The notes under the pieces are model-generated. The model did no database searches. It was not told where the DNA came from and worked only from the letters and a program-made list of their open reading frames with translations. A stretch of DNA of 64,000 bases from Arbacia lixula (Eukaryota > Echinodermata > Echinoidea > Arbacioida > Arbaciidae): positions 26,381,865 to 26,445,864 of the forward strand of contig OZ022577.1 of NCBI GenBank assembly GCA_963669155.1, given 5' to 3'. The position numbers and the translations under genes were made by a program. This document shows, one piece after another, positions 58,701 through 63,752 of the stretch. Each line of letters opens with the position of its first letter. Position 1 is the stretch's first letter.

Positions 58701-59515
58701 AGTCTACTAGCTTTCTGAACGTGGTCTCTATTTTTTAATCAAATGTTGAAATCATGGCAAAATTTCAGCTTGCATCTGACATGTCTGATTGCATCTGGCT
58801 CCTCTGAACGCCCTAGAGACTGAACATTGCACTTGTACACTGTATGGAGATCGCTGCATCAATTACATGCTTTAGCCTAAAAAGCATCATGTTTCATGCT
58901 GAATTGGACAAAATATGCCGCGGCTTAAAACTGCGGCTCCCTCCCTTAGGCCCTTTGGCATGATATATCATGCCAATTCCTTTGAGCTGGAGTGTAGATA
59001 GATGTAACTTAAATGTGGTCCTCGTGCTTGTAAATTGTAGGCCTTAGTTCTGAGTTTCAAAAACAGTTATTTAAATTCTTATACATGTTCTGTCCTCATT
59101 GTAATGTCTTATTCCAATAAACACACTGTGAAAGTTTGAAACTGAAAATTTCTACCTTCTGGGCCTGTCCAAAAATGTAATTTCGATTAAAGAATGCCCC
59201 AAATGAGATGGTTATTCCTGTCTAGGGCTACTACTGACCTTGGTTATAATTTCTGTAACTCGAAGTAGACTCTATAGTGATTTAAAGTAAGATCTACATC
59301 AGTTTTGAACCAGGCAACAAGAAAAGTCCGAGGGTTTCACCATTCATAATCTTACATTACACAATTTTTATACAGTGGGCACACACACTCAATTACACAG
59401 TCAGTAGACAGTCGTTAAAAAATAATTAAAAAAAACAACAGCATACGTCGTCCTCACCTTTAACACGTCTTGGCTTCCCTCGACCTTTTCCATTTTGTCT
59501 TCTCTTATAAGGCAT
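40640..59515 (-). CDS. CDCA5: Sororin (cell division cycle-associated 5-like), five-exon gene
   Basis: Sororin binds the cohesin subunit Pds5 and protects sister-chromatid cohesion from Wapl until mitosis; it acts in the nucleus. Coding exons on the minus strand are 59458-59515, 48345-48421, 44340-44505, 41571-42265 and 40640-40717 (stop TGA). Exon junction phases (1, 0, 1, 0) agree throughout and every intron is GT/AG. The product is about 357 residues (human sororin is about 250). Seen: a basic N-terminus (MPYKRRQNGKGRGKPRR), an acidic SSEDTD patch, a region rich in Ser-Pro sites (about 170-270, candidate Cdk1 targets), the FGF motif at about 206-208 in SCFGFEEL, a KKAVKKKKTQKK basic run, and a C-terminal domain with W338 then MSAEFDDIEMFELTVE, very like the vertebrate sororin tail. 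No KEN box is visible. The family call rests on the FGF motif and the tail; the middle is poorly conserved. The gene spans about 18.9 kb, about half of it an LTR retrotransposon in intron 1. Confidence 0.85.
40718..41570 (-). other. Sororin intron 4
   Basis: 853 bp, no repeats recognised. A 99-codon frame on the plus strand (41064-41363) has no recognisable domain and I treat it as chance. Confidence 0.6.
41571..42265 (-). CDS. CDCA5: Sororin exon 4 (large exon with FGF motif)
   Basis: The largest exon, 695 nt and GC-rich against its AT-rich surroundings, encodes 231 residues of Ser/Pro-rich, largely disordered protein. It contains the FGF motif (41943-41951) in SCFGFEELLSPP, about ten Ser-Pro pairs, and the basic end KKAVKKKKTQKK. 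The acceptor is CTTCTTTAACCTACAG. Two donors 6 nt apart are in frame: AAG|GTACGA (used here) and CGA|GTGAGT, which would add Val-Arg. Other frames of this exon are also open (82 and 101 codons), a result of its GC-rich composition, but the splice phases fix the frame. Confidence 0.85.
43399..43420. repeat. C-run of about 20
   Basis: Within sororin intron 3; on the transcript strand a G-run. Confidence 0.85.
43991..44087. repeat. Hairpin-forming inverted repeat in intron 3
   Basis: Arms ACCTTCTCAGAGCTCAATAC... and ...TCAGCTTTGAGAAGGT plus the inner pair TTGTTGACGT / ACGTCAACAA are complementary around a short loop. Total about 97 bp. Probably a small MITE; no target duplication identified. 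Confidence 0.7.
44340..44505 (-). CDS. CDCA5: Sororin exon 3
   Basis: The exon has 55 codons plus one base, beginning GGDGYDADFEISEFDTTSGS and ending NKRLASKTSR. The acceptor is a strong pyrimidine tract (TTCTTTCTTTTTTCACTGTAAG) ending in AAG rather than CAG; the donor is CGAG|GTGAAA. The final G pairs with GG at the start of exon 4 to give Gly, so the phase agrees. Confidence 0.8.
45350..45614. mobile_element. TIR element (MITE-like) with TTGGCTAGTGATA ends
   Basis: The left arm TTGGCTAGTGATAATTGTTAG then TCTCGCAATGTATGG is mirrored at the right end (CCATACATTGCGAGA ... TATCACTAGCCAA), arms of about 40 bp. The interior carries no open frame, so it is nonautonomous. Superfamily not assigned. 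Confidence 0.7.
45724..46253. mobile_element. TTAA-flanked MITE in intron 2
   Basis: Body 45728-46249 (522 bp), flanked by TTAA at 45724-45727 and 46250-46253. TIRs: AGATTGTCCGTCCCTTTT left and AGACAGCCCGTCCCTTTT (reverse complement) right. TTAA duplication is the hallmark of piggyBac-type insertion; no transposase is present. Confidence 0.7.
46306..46385. repeat. Short hairpin, CAGCTCAAAGGAATTGGC arms
   Basis: ACACTCCAGCTCAAAGGAATTGGC at the left pairs with its near-complement at the right (GCCAATTCTTTTGAGCTGTAGTGT), with a pyrimidine-rich loop. The same arm occurs singly at 58971-58995. Confidence 0.65.
46670..47375. repeat. Dispersed repeat copy 2 (CAAGGATGT family)
   Basis: 47055-47372 aligns with 19124-19410 over about 300 bp (shared CTTTACAAAGATTTTCTCTT, GATCTCCCATGTTCGAA, AGAAGAATTTGGGGAAATAT). 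46673-46715 is the reverse complement of the end of copy 1 (19405-19450). The family is therefore a TIR-type DNA element ending CAAGGATGT. No transposase frame. Confidence 0.65.
48345..48421 (-). CDS. CDCA5: Sororin exon 2
   Basis: The acceptor TTTTATCAG precedes 48421 and the donor TTGGTG|GTAAGT follows 48345. The exon completes the split Asp codon and gives 25 residues beginning LSSEDTDSHDQVKD and ending IARKRLV. It ends in phase 0, matching exon 3. The acidic Ser/Asp patch is a likely casein-kinase-type phosphorylation stretch (inference). Confidence 0.8.
48422..49245 (-). other. Sororin intron 1, 3' part, with older repeat sequence
   Basis: Contains an imperfect palindrome GGTGGTCTGTCGCAATTGACAGATCACC (48724-48751; split GGTGGTCTGTC / GACAGATCACC) and AT-rich sequence that resembles dispersed repeat. 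A stretch near 48625-48720 (GAGCATCTCGCATGTGATGTCACAAAAT) resembles 35125-35190, so both are copies of a repeat family. No exon seen. Confidence 0.5.
49246..49249. repeat. Target-site duplication TTAT (left)
   Basis: TTAT immediately outside the left LTR matches TTAT at 58391-58394 outside the right LTR. The flanking fifth bases differ, so the duplication is 4 bp, as is common for Gypsy-type integrases. Confidence 0.85.
49250..49750 (-). repeat. 3' LTR of the Gypsy-type element
   Basis: 501 bp, identical to the 5' LTR, with the same octamer at 49499-49506. Its ATTAAA signal (complement of 49363-49368) lies in sense orientation within sororin intron 1, so it could terminate host transcripts early (inference). 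Confidence 0.97.
49756..49765 (-). promoter_or_regulatory. Candidate polypurine tract
   Basis: In element sense GAGAGGAAGA lies five bases before the 3' LTR. It is the only purine run at the expected place for plus-strand priming. It does not abut the LTR directly, so the call is moderate. Confidence 0.5.
49766..51388 (-). other. Noncoding region between pol and 3' LTR
   Basis: 1.6 kb, AT-rich. It holds only a 91-codon sense frame (50610-50885) with no recognisable domain and a 65-codon antisense frame (51126-51323). No envelope-like signal, transmembrane or glycoprotein pattern is seen. An (ATA) microsatellite lies near 50550-50568. Confidence 0.6.
51351..51653 (-). pseudogene. Out-of-frame continuation of the Pol C-terminus (-1 frame)
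   Basis: Open for 100 codons from 51653 and in the -1 frame relative to the main polyprotein. It has a Pro/Gln-rich linker with repeated AVQPS units and ends TRYGRIKRKPQKYSDYQM. A tail of the type R-x-G-R-x-x-K-x-P-x-x-Y-x-D-Y is common at the C-terminus of Gypsy-type integrases, so this frame is probably the ancestral end. A 1-nt loss or 2-nt gain at about 51590-51650 would explain the switch. Confidence 0.55.
51389..56734 (-). CDS. Gag-Pro-Pol polyprotein of the Gypsy-type element
   Basis: 1781 codons, uninterrupted. Residues 1-215: Gag capsid-like region ending in a short coiled coil (EILEKVLHRLDEMELKMEKL). 220-350: Arg/Ser/Pro-rich tail with SRSPSRY-type dipeptides and no CCHC knuckle. 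Protease: DTG at 405-407 and FILGWDFL at 475-482. Reverse transcriptase about 690-880: D773 and YLDD 835-838 (54221-54232). RNase H: D984, E1025, D1050, D1096. Integrase: H1238, H1245, C1275, C1278 zinc finger; D1307, D1366, E1402, the last two separated by 35 residues; GPF at 1539-1541. All catalytic residues are present, so the enzyme core looks functional. The last ~70 residues (from about 1712) read as low-complexity sequence while the -1 frame holds a more conserved-looking tail. Gag and Pol are one frame, with no ribosomal frameshift between them. Confidence 0.95.
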   Translation of the reverse strand: MSTFRLDLPEVFTGEDGKNFGQWVRRLEVATEVLPQSDSKLHLILPSRLAGAAFTVWESIPASDQKDYSKVKNKLASVFGNTNYLTTFKSCIDARKRQRNESLEVFAAAITTLVEEAFPKYDAAGKDGEKFRRFVAGIDKALQVKIHELGATKFDEALIIAVRVERASLIGQPRTPPDPTIASTSQKRDTQTSEILEKVLHRLDEMELKMEKLQPKSSLHPSPSLHRRSTYSYTDEHQSRPRHRYFDDQQYRPFRLPSPHQRFRSPTPPHYSHPHFRSPSPRRSYDGHRDSNRPQSAHYQRRSSPSRRESYYDERSRSPSRYDPEASSSYGGQPSWQSTQSDSRHPDSRYCDSRQPQNKETQTENQSRPPSALSVDDKQGQALPSSPPPYIPAIVDNTYILAFVDTGAHISLMSADFYYSIPERQRSPLHKSATSASSVTGESIDTIGNTLSTIHLGNKTLKHLFYVARNITHPFILGWDFLSTHGASVSTLTSTFCMPDVCIPLVDRHQHQTPLKCNVSLIGKATLPSMSEIHVHGRLIAPQPDIVLQDYDGMFEPSIHEHLPIAGARSISRPQDGIVLIRLLNPSPDAIELPSDTNLGQFYSATGDDEDEYEIVNSVVASTQSNSSFQASSILPSSGLTKTEYDKAQHLLNSYSDIFSSSADDIGQTNLAYHDITTTTDTPVRQRAYRTSPAMRVEIQHQVDDLLRRGIIEESFSPWSSPIVMVKKKDNTYRFCVDYRALNAVTVRDSHPIPRQDDSIDALSSSSYFSVIDLSAGYWQVQLHPESKEKTAFTTGTGLYHFNVMPFGLVNAPMTFQRLMERVLHGLHWSTCLVYLDDCIILGKNFEEHLINLQEVLQRIREAGLKLKPSKCQLFKREVTYLGHVISPAGVLPDPDNTKKVSNWPRPTNATQVRSFLGLASFYRRFIAGFAQISSPLTDLTHKGRQFIWTDDCEQAFNMLKQALTSPPLLAYPDFGNKFSLATDASQDAVGAVLAQTQDGKDQVVAYFSQKLTATQRKWSTYDRELWAIVSSVRHFRHYLRGQEFTILTDHQPLLSYGKAPIQDDSSGRRARWIVELSAYTFTITHRKGTSHQNADALSRLPDDTPQAVNTVHTRSSTRKSPAHQPEQASTDPQSNQTTASKVPDNFILASHYTDLQYHQQQDNDIQRVIKYLKEGRHPTVREVRQQTPHLRRLFWQLPRLVLENGILHRRRQDKTGSTSLQVVIPESLVPQVLQDIHGNPSSGHFGIQRTLHRAESMCFWPFMHKDITDYCNTCTACESIRSPNPKHQAPLQSIKTDHPLQIVFADIAELPTSRKGNRYMLVVVDHFSKYTNIYPMQDQTAHSVAKHLFEDYITEHGIPESLHTDQGRQFESRIVQDLCQKLGIRKSRSSPYHPQGAGIVERANRVIKDQLAKYIAHQGGDWDEHINQLQLAYNTSTHTSTGLTPYFIMHGREARTPATITCPVMTPSHDSPPEYVTDIGARLRKAFQHTRQKSELAQNRQKKDYDTSTRTIKYVPGDLVWLHDPVNARHKLEPNWKGPFTIISVSPDCLDYTIADIHNENATKVVHHNRLKLFRSKAYLQEKGPPTLHPPSSNQRRAETIPSTSRPSSSQRKPENLPPSQNVSRPASIEVQWSTNPQIADQLEQPDDPQVPEGQPLIHLGRNETDQQPWSDSSQHPDQSTQRLRLDNFDQPSWSEASMRQSSTQSNQHQGPNQVHPLRNWQTVLSSSTDQGPRGKTPTSTPRSSTSKVLTSNQLVSQQFNRHLNQRFNRQFNPRLAMVE
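57677..57801 (-). repeat. Five-unit 25-nt tandem repeat in retroelement leader
   Basis: GAAG(C/T)AGGG(C/T)GAAA cores begin at 57680, 57705, 57730, 57755 and 57780, exactly 25 nt apart, with the spacer AATTCA largely kept in the first units. Two further imperfect cores lie at about 57580 and 57610. On the transcript strand the core is TTTCGCCCTGCTTC. Confidence 0.9.
57874..57887 (-). promoter_or_regulatory. Primer-binding site, tRNA-Leu-like
   Basis: Two bases inside the 5' LTR the element reads TGGTGGCAGTGGTG. Its complement ends CACTGCCACCA, which matches the 3' end of animal tRNA-Leu(AAG-type) genes plus CCA with one difference in the part I can recall (CGCTGCC versus CACTGCC). The TGG start and location make the PBS call firm; the tRNA identity is from memory. 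Confidence 0.75.
57890..58390 (-). repeat. 5' LTR of the Gypsy-type element
   Basis: 501 bp, identical to 49250-49750. In element sense it begins TGTAGGGATT and ends ACACTACA. It contains an ATTAAA polyadenylation-like signal (58003-58008 on the complement), a POU octamer ATGCAAAT on the + strand (58139-58146), and a tandem CATGTTATCA repeat just beside it. Promoter elements cannot be assigned with certainty. Confidence 0.97.
58391..58394. repeat. Target-site duplication TTAT (right)
   Basis: Partner of 49246-49249. The empty site would read across the junction within what looks like another dispersed repeat. Confidence 0.85.
58395..59457 (-). other. Sororin intron 1, 5' part
   Basis: AT-rich repeat-like sequence with no coding signal. 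It includes the perfect 20-bp palindrome at 58956-58975 and a copy of the GAATTGGC/GAGCTGGAGTGTA motif also seen as a hairpin at 46306-46385. Confidence 0.5.
58956..58975. repeat. Perfect 20-bp palindrome TGGCATGATATATCATGCCA
   Basis: Self-complementary without loop; overlaps the TGCCAATTCCTTTGAGCTGG motif also seen at 46306-46385. Confidence 0.85.
59458..59515 (-). CDS. CDCA5: Sororin exon 1 (start codon)
   Basis: The ATG is at 59515-59513. The exon gives 19 residues, basic (MPYKRRQNGKGRGKPRRVK), plus the first base of a split Asp codon. The donor is AAAG|GTGAGG. The frame stays open upstream to 59686, but the encoded residues are hydrophobic and unlike sororin, so I place the start at this Met. 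An out-of-frame ATG begins 5 nt upstream (59520), which could affect initiation. Phase 1 at the donor matches the phase of exon 2. Confidence 0.75.
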
Positions 59516-59760
59516 TTCATGTGCTATTAGTGACGCAAGCTCTAGGAAAAGCAGTAAGCCATCAGAAAAAGAAAGGAGAACGAACAATCGAATTGCTTTT
59601 GAACATGAATTCAATCGCGCCAGATATGGCGCTAGCAGAAGTGAACAAGAGAGGGCGGTATAGTGAACAAAATTCACAGACATCACACAAATTCGTGTAC
59701 AAGCTTGAGCGCCACTGACCTCTGGTTAGTCCTGCTGGGGGGAATTTCATCAAAGGACTT
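59516..59760 (-). promoter_or_regulatory. Presumed sororin 5' UTR/proximal promoter
   Basis: This short segment lies between the sororin ATG and a block of MITE sequence. It contains a palindrome-like GCGCCAGATATGGCGC (59618-59633), an E2F-like GCGCC arrangement, and TTTGAA (59598-59603), the core of the CHR element of G2/M genes. Both fit a cell-cycle gene, but short motifs occur by chance and no transcription start can be placed. A noncoding 5' exon could lie further upstream. Confidence 0.3.
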
Positions 59761-60945
59761 GTCGGATATTTTTTCTCAGCACTGATAAGCTCCGCCTACA
59801 AAATATCCTCCAACTCAACATCCCCCCTGTGACATCATCAAAGGTAGAAGTTAGCATTATTATAGACAGAATTCATGCGCAAACTAAACATTGCAATGAC
59901 AAGCTCCACCTGCCCACAAGAGCATCACATGTCTTCACACAATACCATCTAACAACCTTTCATGTGGGAATAATCTTTTCCTTATGTCAGAAATGTGCTA
60001 GCTATGTGATGCTATTATAAGCACTTGCAGGTAGTCCTTTTTAGTTAGTCCTTGTTTAGTTTGTGCAGAAATTACGTCTATTATGGCCTGCTAATTTCTA
60101 CCTCTTAAAGGTCCCCTGTAATCAAAATGTATGTTGACGTCTGTTGATGCAACTTAACGTGTATTAAACAAAATCACTAACTTTTCAATGGAATTATGTT
60201 TCCTATATTTTAAAATAATTTTTTTTTTATTTTTCTCAGCACTGATAAGCCCCGCCTCCAAAAATTTCCTCCAACTCAAGATTCTTGTTGTGACGTCATC
60301 AAAGTTAAAAAATTAGAAGGATAATAGACAGAATTATGCACAAATTACACATTGCAATGACTACCCCCGCCTGCCCACAAGAGCATCACATGTCTTCACA
60401 CAATACAACCTAACAACCTTTCATGTGGGAATAATCGTTTCCTTATGTCAGAAATGTGCTAGCTATGCCAAGGGGGAATATACATTGCATAAACATGCGA
60501 TGCCATTATAAACACTTGCAGGTAGTCATTGCAATGTTTAGTTTGTGCATAAATTATGTCTATTATCTTGCTAATTTATACCTGTGATGATGTCACAACA
60601 AGAATCTTGAGTTGGAGGATATTTTTGGAGGCGGGGCTTATCAGTGCTGAGAAAAAATATAGAAAAATTATTTTAAAATAAAGGACACATATTTCCATTA
60701 AGCCGCTACTGATTTTGTGATATACATATTAAGTTGCATCAACATAAGTCAACATGCATTTTGATTGCAGGGACCCTTTAAGATGTCACAGGGGGAATCT
60801 TGAGTTGGAGGATATTTTGGAGGCGGGGCTTATCAGTGCTGAGAAAAAATATAGAAAATGATTTTAAGACATAAGACACATATTTCCATTGAACAGTTAG
60901 TGATTTTGTTATATACATATTAATTAAGTTGCATCAATAGCTGAT
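59755..60945. mobile_element. Outer MITE-like repeat, split by an inner copy
   Basis: 59780-60104 (CTCAGCACTGATAAGC, TCCGCCT, TCCTCCAACTCAA, TGTGACATCATC, AGCATCACATGTC) and 60782-60945 (the same read inverted: TTGAGTTGGAGGAT, GGAGGCGGGGCTTATC, TCAGTGCTGAGAAA) are the two sides of a palindromic repeat. Both outer ends look truncated. The sororin start codon is only about 240 bp away. Confidence 0.7.
60105..60781. mobile_element. Inner MITE of the same family, TTAA-flanked
   Basis: Body 60109-60777 (669 bp); TTAA at 60105-60108 and 60778-60781. TIRs AGGTCCCCTGTAATCAAAATG and AGGGTCCCTGCAATCAAAATG (reverse complement). Arms exceed 250 bp and include the CTGAGAAAAAT and GGCGGGGCTTATCAG elements. 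Outer sequence reads ACCTC-TTAA-GATGTCAC across the site, consistent with a single TTAA target. Confidence 0.85.
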
Positions 60946-60949
60946 TTAA

Positions 60950-61130
60950 TTATGCTTAGCGAAGTCTGACAAAATGCAACAGAAATATTTTCGTTGCGTA
61001 ATGCACATTTTAAGGCCCTTATTACGCAACTCAGCTTTCCATAAGTCACTAATTTTCTCAAGGATCGTCCGATCGAGAACAATAAATGCGTAAGGATCCG
61101 AGCAGTTACAGCATTTAGAACCAAGGATGT
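60950..61130. repeat. Relic of the fold-back family at 61911-62712
   Basis: CTTAGCGAAGTCTGACAAAATG, AAGGCCCTTATTACGCAACTCAG, TCTCAAGGATCGTCC and CGAGAACAATA match 62105-62260 in order. It joins CAAGGATGT sequence at 61125, so this is a mosaic of old repeats. Confidence 0.65.
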
Positions 61131-61307
61131 TTCACCAATGGATATCCAACTGCCGTTTAATTCACATAGTACGCACACATAGTACGCACACCGCGCCAGA
61201 CCACTGATTGCGCTACTCCACGAATCTGTCCGCCCGAAAAAAAAATTGTATGTGATGCGCTACCAACGTTCGTTATCGGCGGATTGCTATACAGTCCACG
61301 GGGTGGA

Positions 61308-61343
61308 CCCACTGAACTATACCACTACGTATAGTTCAGTGGG
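61308..61343. repeat. Perfect 15-bp stem hairpin
   Basis: CCCACTGAACTATAC (61308-61322), 6-base loop CACTAC, GTATAGTTCAGTGGG (61329-61343). No T-run follows. Unknown role. Confidence 0.85.
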
Positions 61344-61354
61344 TGGACCACTGA

Positions 61355-61910
61355 TGAGCGCACCAGCGTGCGATCTTGTAATACCCAGGGAGCAAGACAG
61401 ATTTACATGTCATGGGCTGTTGTAAAAGGTTGTTTGGTATCATTGTGTTCTGGAGACCAGTCTGCACATTTTGTATGTGGACACTACCCGATATATGCTG
61501 CTGGAAAGAAATGGCAGCCATTTTTCAAAATGGCCGCCGTGGAAATGTAGTATTGACCACTATTTATGATTACATTTGAATGGAACATTTTCCCACATCA
61601 TAACTATGAGGTATCACTATTAAAGTGGATAAAATTTCCTACAAGCTGGTACGACATTTGTTAGGCTTTTTGGTGATTTTGATAACAGTTCGGGGCAAAG
61701 AATGTGAATTCGTTACCATATTTTCCAAAGATTTTAATTTCGGGGTAATACACATTCCTCACATTTCTTATGATTTATTCATTAACGAGATGACACTAGA
61801 CAGAAAACTGTCCAAGCATCTGTCATATACGATGTGCAAAATGCTTATCTTGATATGAAGTTATAGTAATGTAAAGTCCATACCTTGATGTTAGCCAAAG
61901 ACGCTAAAAA
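61355..61910. other. Intergenic 61.4-61.9 kb
   Basis: Open frames of 60-77 codons (61368-61550, 61625-61858) on the plus strand have no recognisable domain. Nothing else seen. Confidence 0.4.
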
Positions 61911-62712
61911 ATAAGCGAACACGAGTGAATTTTCAACATTAAACAGTGTTAAAATGTTGGATTGCTTAGACTAGCCCTCTGATCTACGGAATGCTCGAAT
62001 GATACTCAACATTTTGAAATATTTGTTAACTTTTTTTTTCATGAATCTCACCTTTAATGGAGTGATGTTAAACAAGCGAACCCCTTTCCCCGCCACAGCT
62101 GATTTTATGCTTAGCGAAGTCTGACAAAATGCAGCAGAAACATTATCACAGAACGCGAAATGCACATTTATTAACTTTTCAAGGCCCTTATTACGCAACT
62201 CAGTTTCCATAAGCCACTATAGTTCTCAAGGATCGTCCAATCGAGAACAATAGATGCGTCAGGGTCCTAGCAGTTCCAGCATTTAGAGCTGAGGTTAGAG
62301 TTGCAATAGCTTCGAGAATAACCTCAGTGCTAACTATAGGGGTTAGAGCTGAGGTTAGAGTTCTCATCGTGTCGAGAAACGCGCCCTCGGTACGTGGAAC
62401 GGCTCGGACCCTGTCGCATCTATTGTTCTCGAACGGACGATTCTTAAGAATAATAGTGACTTATGGAAAGCTGAGTTACGTAATAAGGGCATTGAAAAGT
62501 GAATAAATGTGCATTGCACCATGTGCTACGATAACATTTATGTTGCATTTTGTCAGACTAAGCTCATTGAAGGCAAAATTCACGAAAAGGCTTAACAAAT
62601 ATTTTAAAATGTTGAGTATCTTTCGAGCATTCCGTAGATCAGAGGGATATAGTCTAAGCATGCCAACATTTTAAAGTGTTTAACGTTGAAAATCATTAGT
62701 GTTTGCTCATTC
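61911..62712. mobile_element. Large fold-back element (0.8 kb)
   Basis: Left arm AACACGAGTGAATTTTCAAC then TTAAAATGTTGG, CTCTGATCTACGGAATGC, ATACTCAACATTTT, and GACAAAATGCAGCAGAAA, mirrored at the right (GCATTCCGTAGATCAGAG, CCAACATTTTAAAG, GTTGAAAATCATTAGTG). Arms about 350 bp. Centre has tandem GGTTAGAGCTGAGGTTAGAG. No coding capacity. Confidence 0.75.
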
Positions 62713-62869
62713 ATTTTTGAATTATTAATCGACGTTTAATTGAGAATTTTGCATCAGTTTTAAATATCCCCTTTTTTATCACCCCCTTATCACCCCCTTT
62801 TTCAATATCCAGAGATTTATTTTAAGAATGGCATGTTCACCTAGACTATCACTCACCTGGTAGACCATA
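62713..62869. other. Short unannotated stretch
   Basis: AT-rich sequence with a doubled TATCACCCCCT motif (62777-62800). Confidence 0.3.
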
Positions 62870-63510
62870 CTAGCAATTGGGTATTTCAGAGTGCTCTCCC
62901 CCTGAAATGAGGCTACAAAGTAACTCAGAGTTTGCCTTTGAAATCAGAAATCCATGCAACCATGTCGACAAAAAAGAATTCTCATCTTTTAGAACATATG
63001 TCCTTTTGTCATGTTTGTTGAAACGTGATCTCTCCAGTAATAGTAGATAGAAGGTGGGTCATTCTAACTAGTGATAACAGTAGCATGTTCATGGGTCGAC
63101 ACCAGTAACTGGCAGCTGCACGGGTGTTTCAAAGTGCTTTACACCAGTGTTGGGGAGAAAAGTAACGAGTTTGCCTCTATAAGATCAAAAATGCATGCAA
63201 CCATATTGACAAATAAAAACATTTTTTTTACTCATTTAGAGCATATGCCATTTTGTGATATTCATCAATATGTGTTTTATCAAGTAATAATACAGAAAAG
63301 GTAGGTCATTCTAACTATTGATGTTGAAGGGTCGACATCAATAAAATTGCAGTAATAGCTGCAGGGGTACTTTGGTGCGGTCACACCCCGTGAGTTGTGG
63401 GACAAAAGTAACTCAGAGTTTGCCTAAATTCATGCAACCATATCGACAAAATACCACATTTCTCATCTTTCAGAGCAATTATCTTTGCGTGGTGTTTATT
63501 TAAGTTTCAT
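62870..63510 (+). repeat. Three diverged tandem units of about 240 bp
   Basis: Each carries AAGTAAC(T/G)(C/A)AGAGTTTGCCT-like sequence (62921, 63160, 63409), ATGCAACCAT(G/A)T(C/T)GACAAA, a CATCTTT(T/C)AGA or CATTTAGAGCATATG segment, and GTGGGTCATTCTAACTA. The third is partial. No TIR seen. Confidence 0.65.
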
Positions 63511-63752
63511 CCTTGTAGTCATAGCCAGGAACAATGCGGTTTGTGCTCAACACACATAGAAACCTCGTGAATAATACCACTGACGTTGACAAATCTTTCC
63601 GTGGAAGTTATGTTTACATTAAACATGTTAAAGGGATGGGATATAAGTAATGAAGATTACATCAAAACAAAAAAGTGTCCGGTATTTGACTTTTACCCAG
63701 AGATTCCTTTAAAAAGGGGGTGTTTTTTTATCTTTATCTTTTTGGTCTCCTG

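Noticed and set aside
59426-59686. Upstream Met codons extending sororin exon 1 (86-codon frame)
   Set aside because: The added residues are hydrophobic and unlike sororin; the basic N-terminus begins at the Met at 59515.
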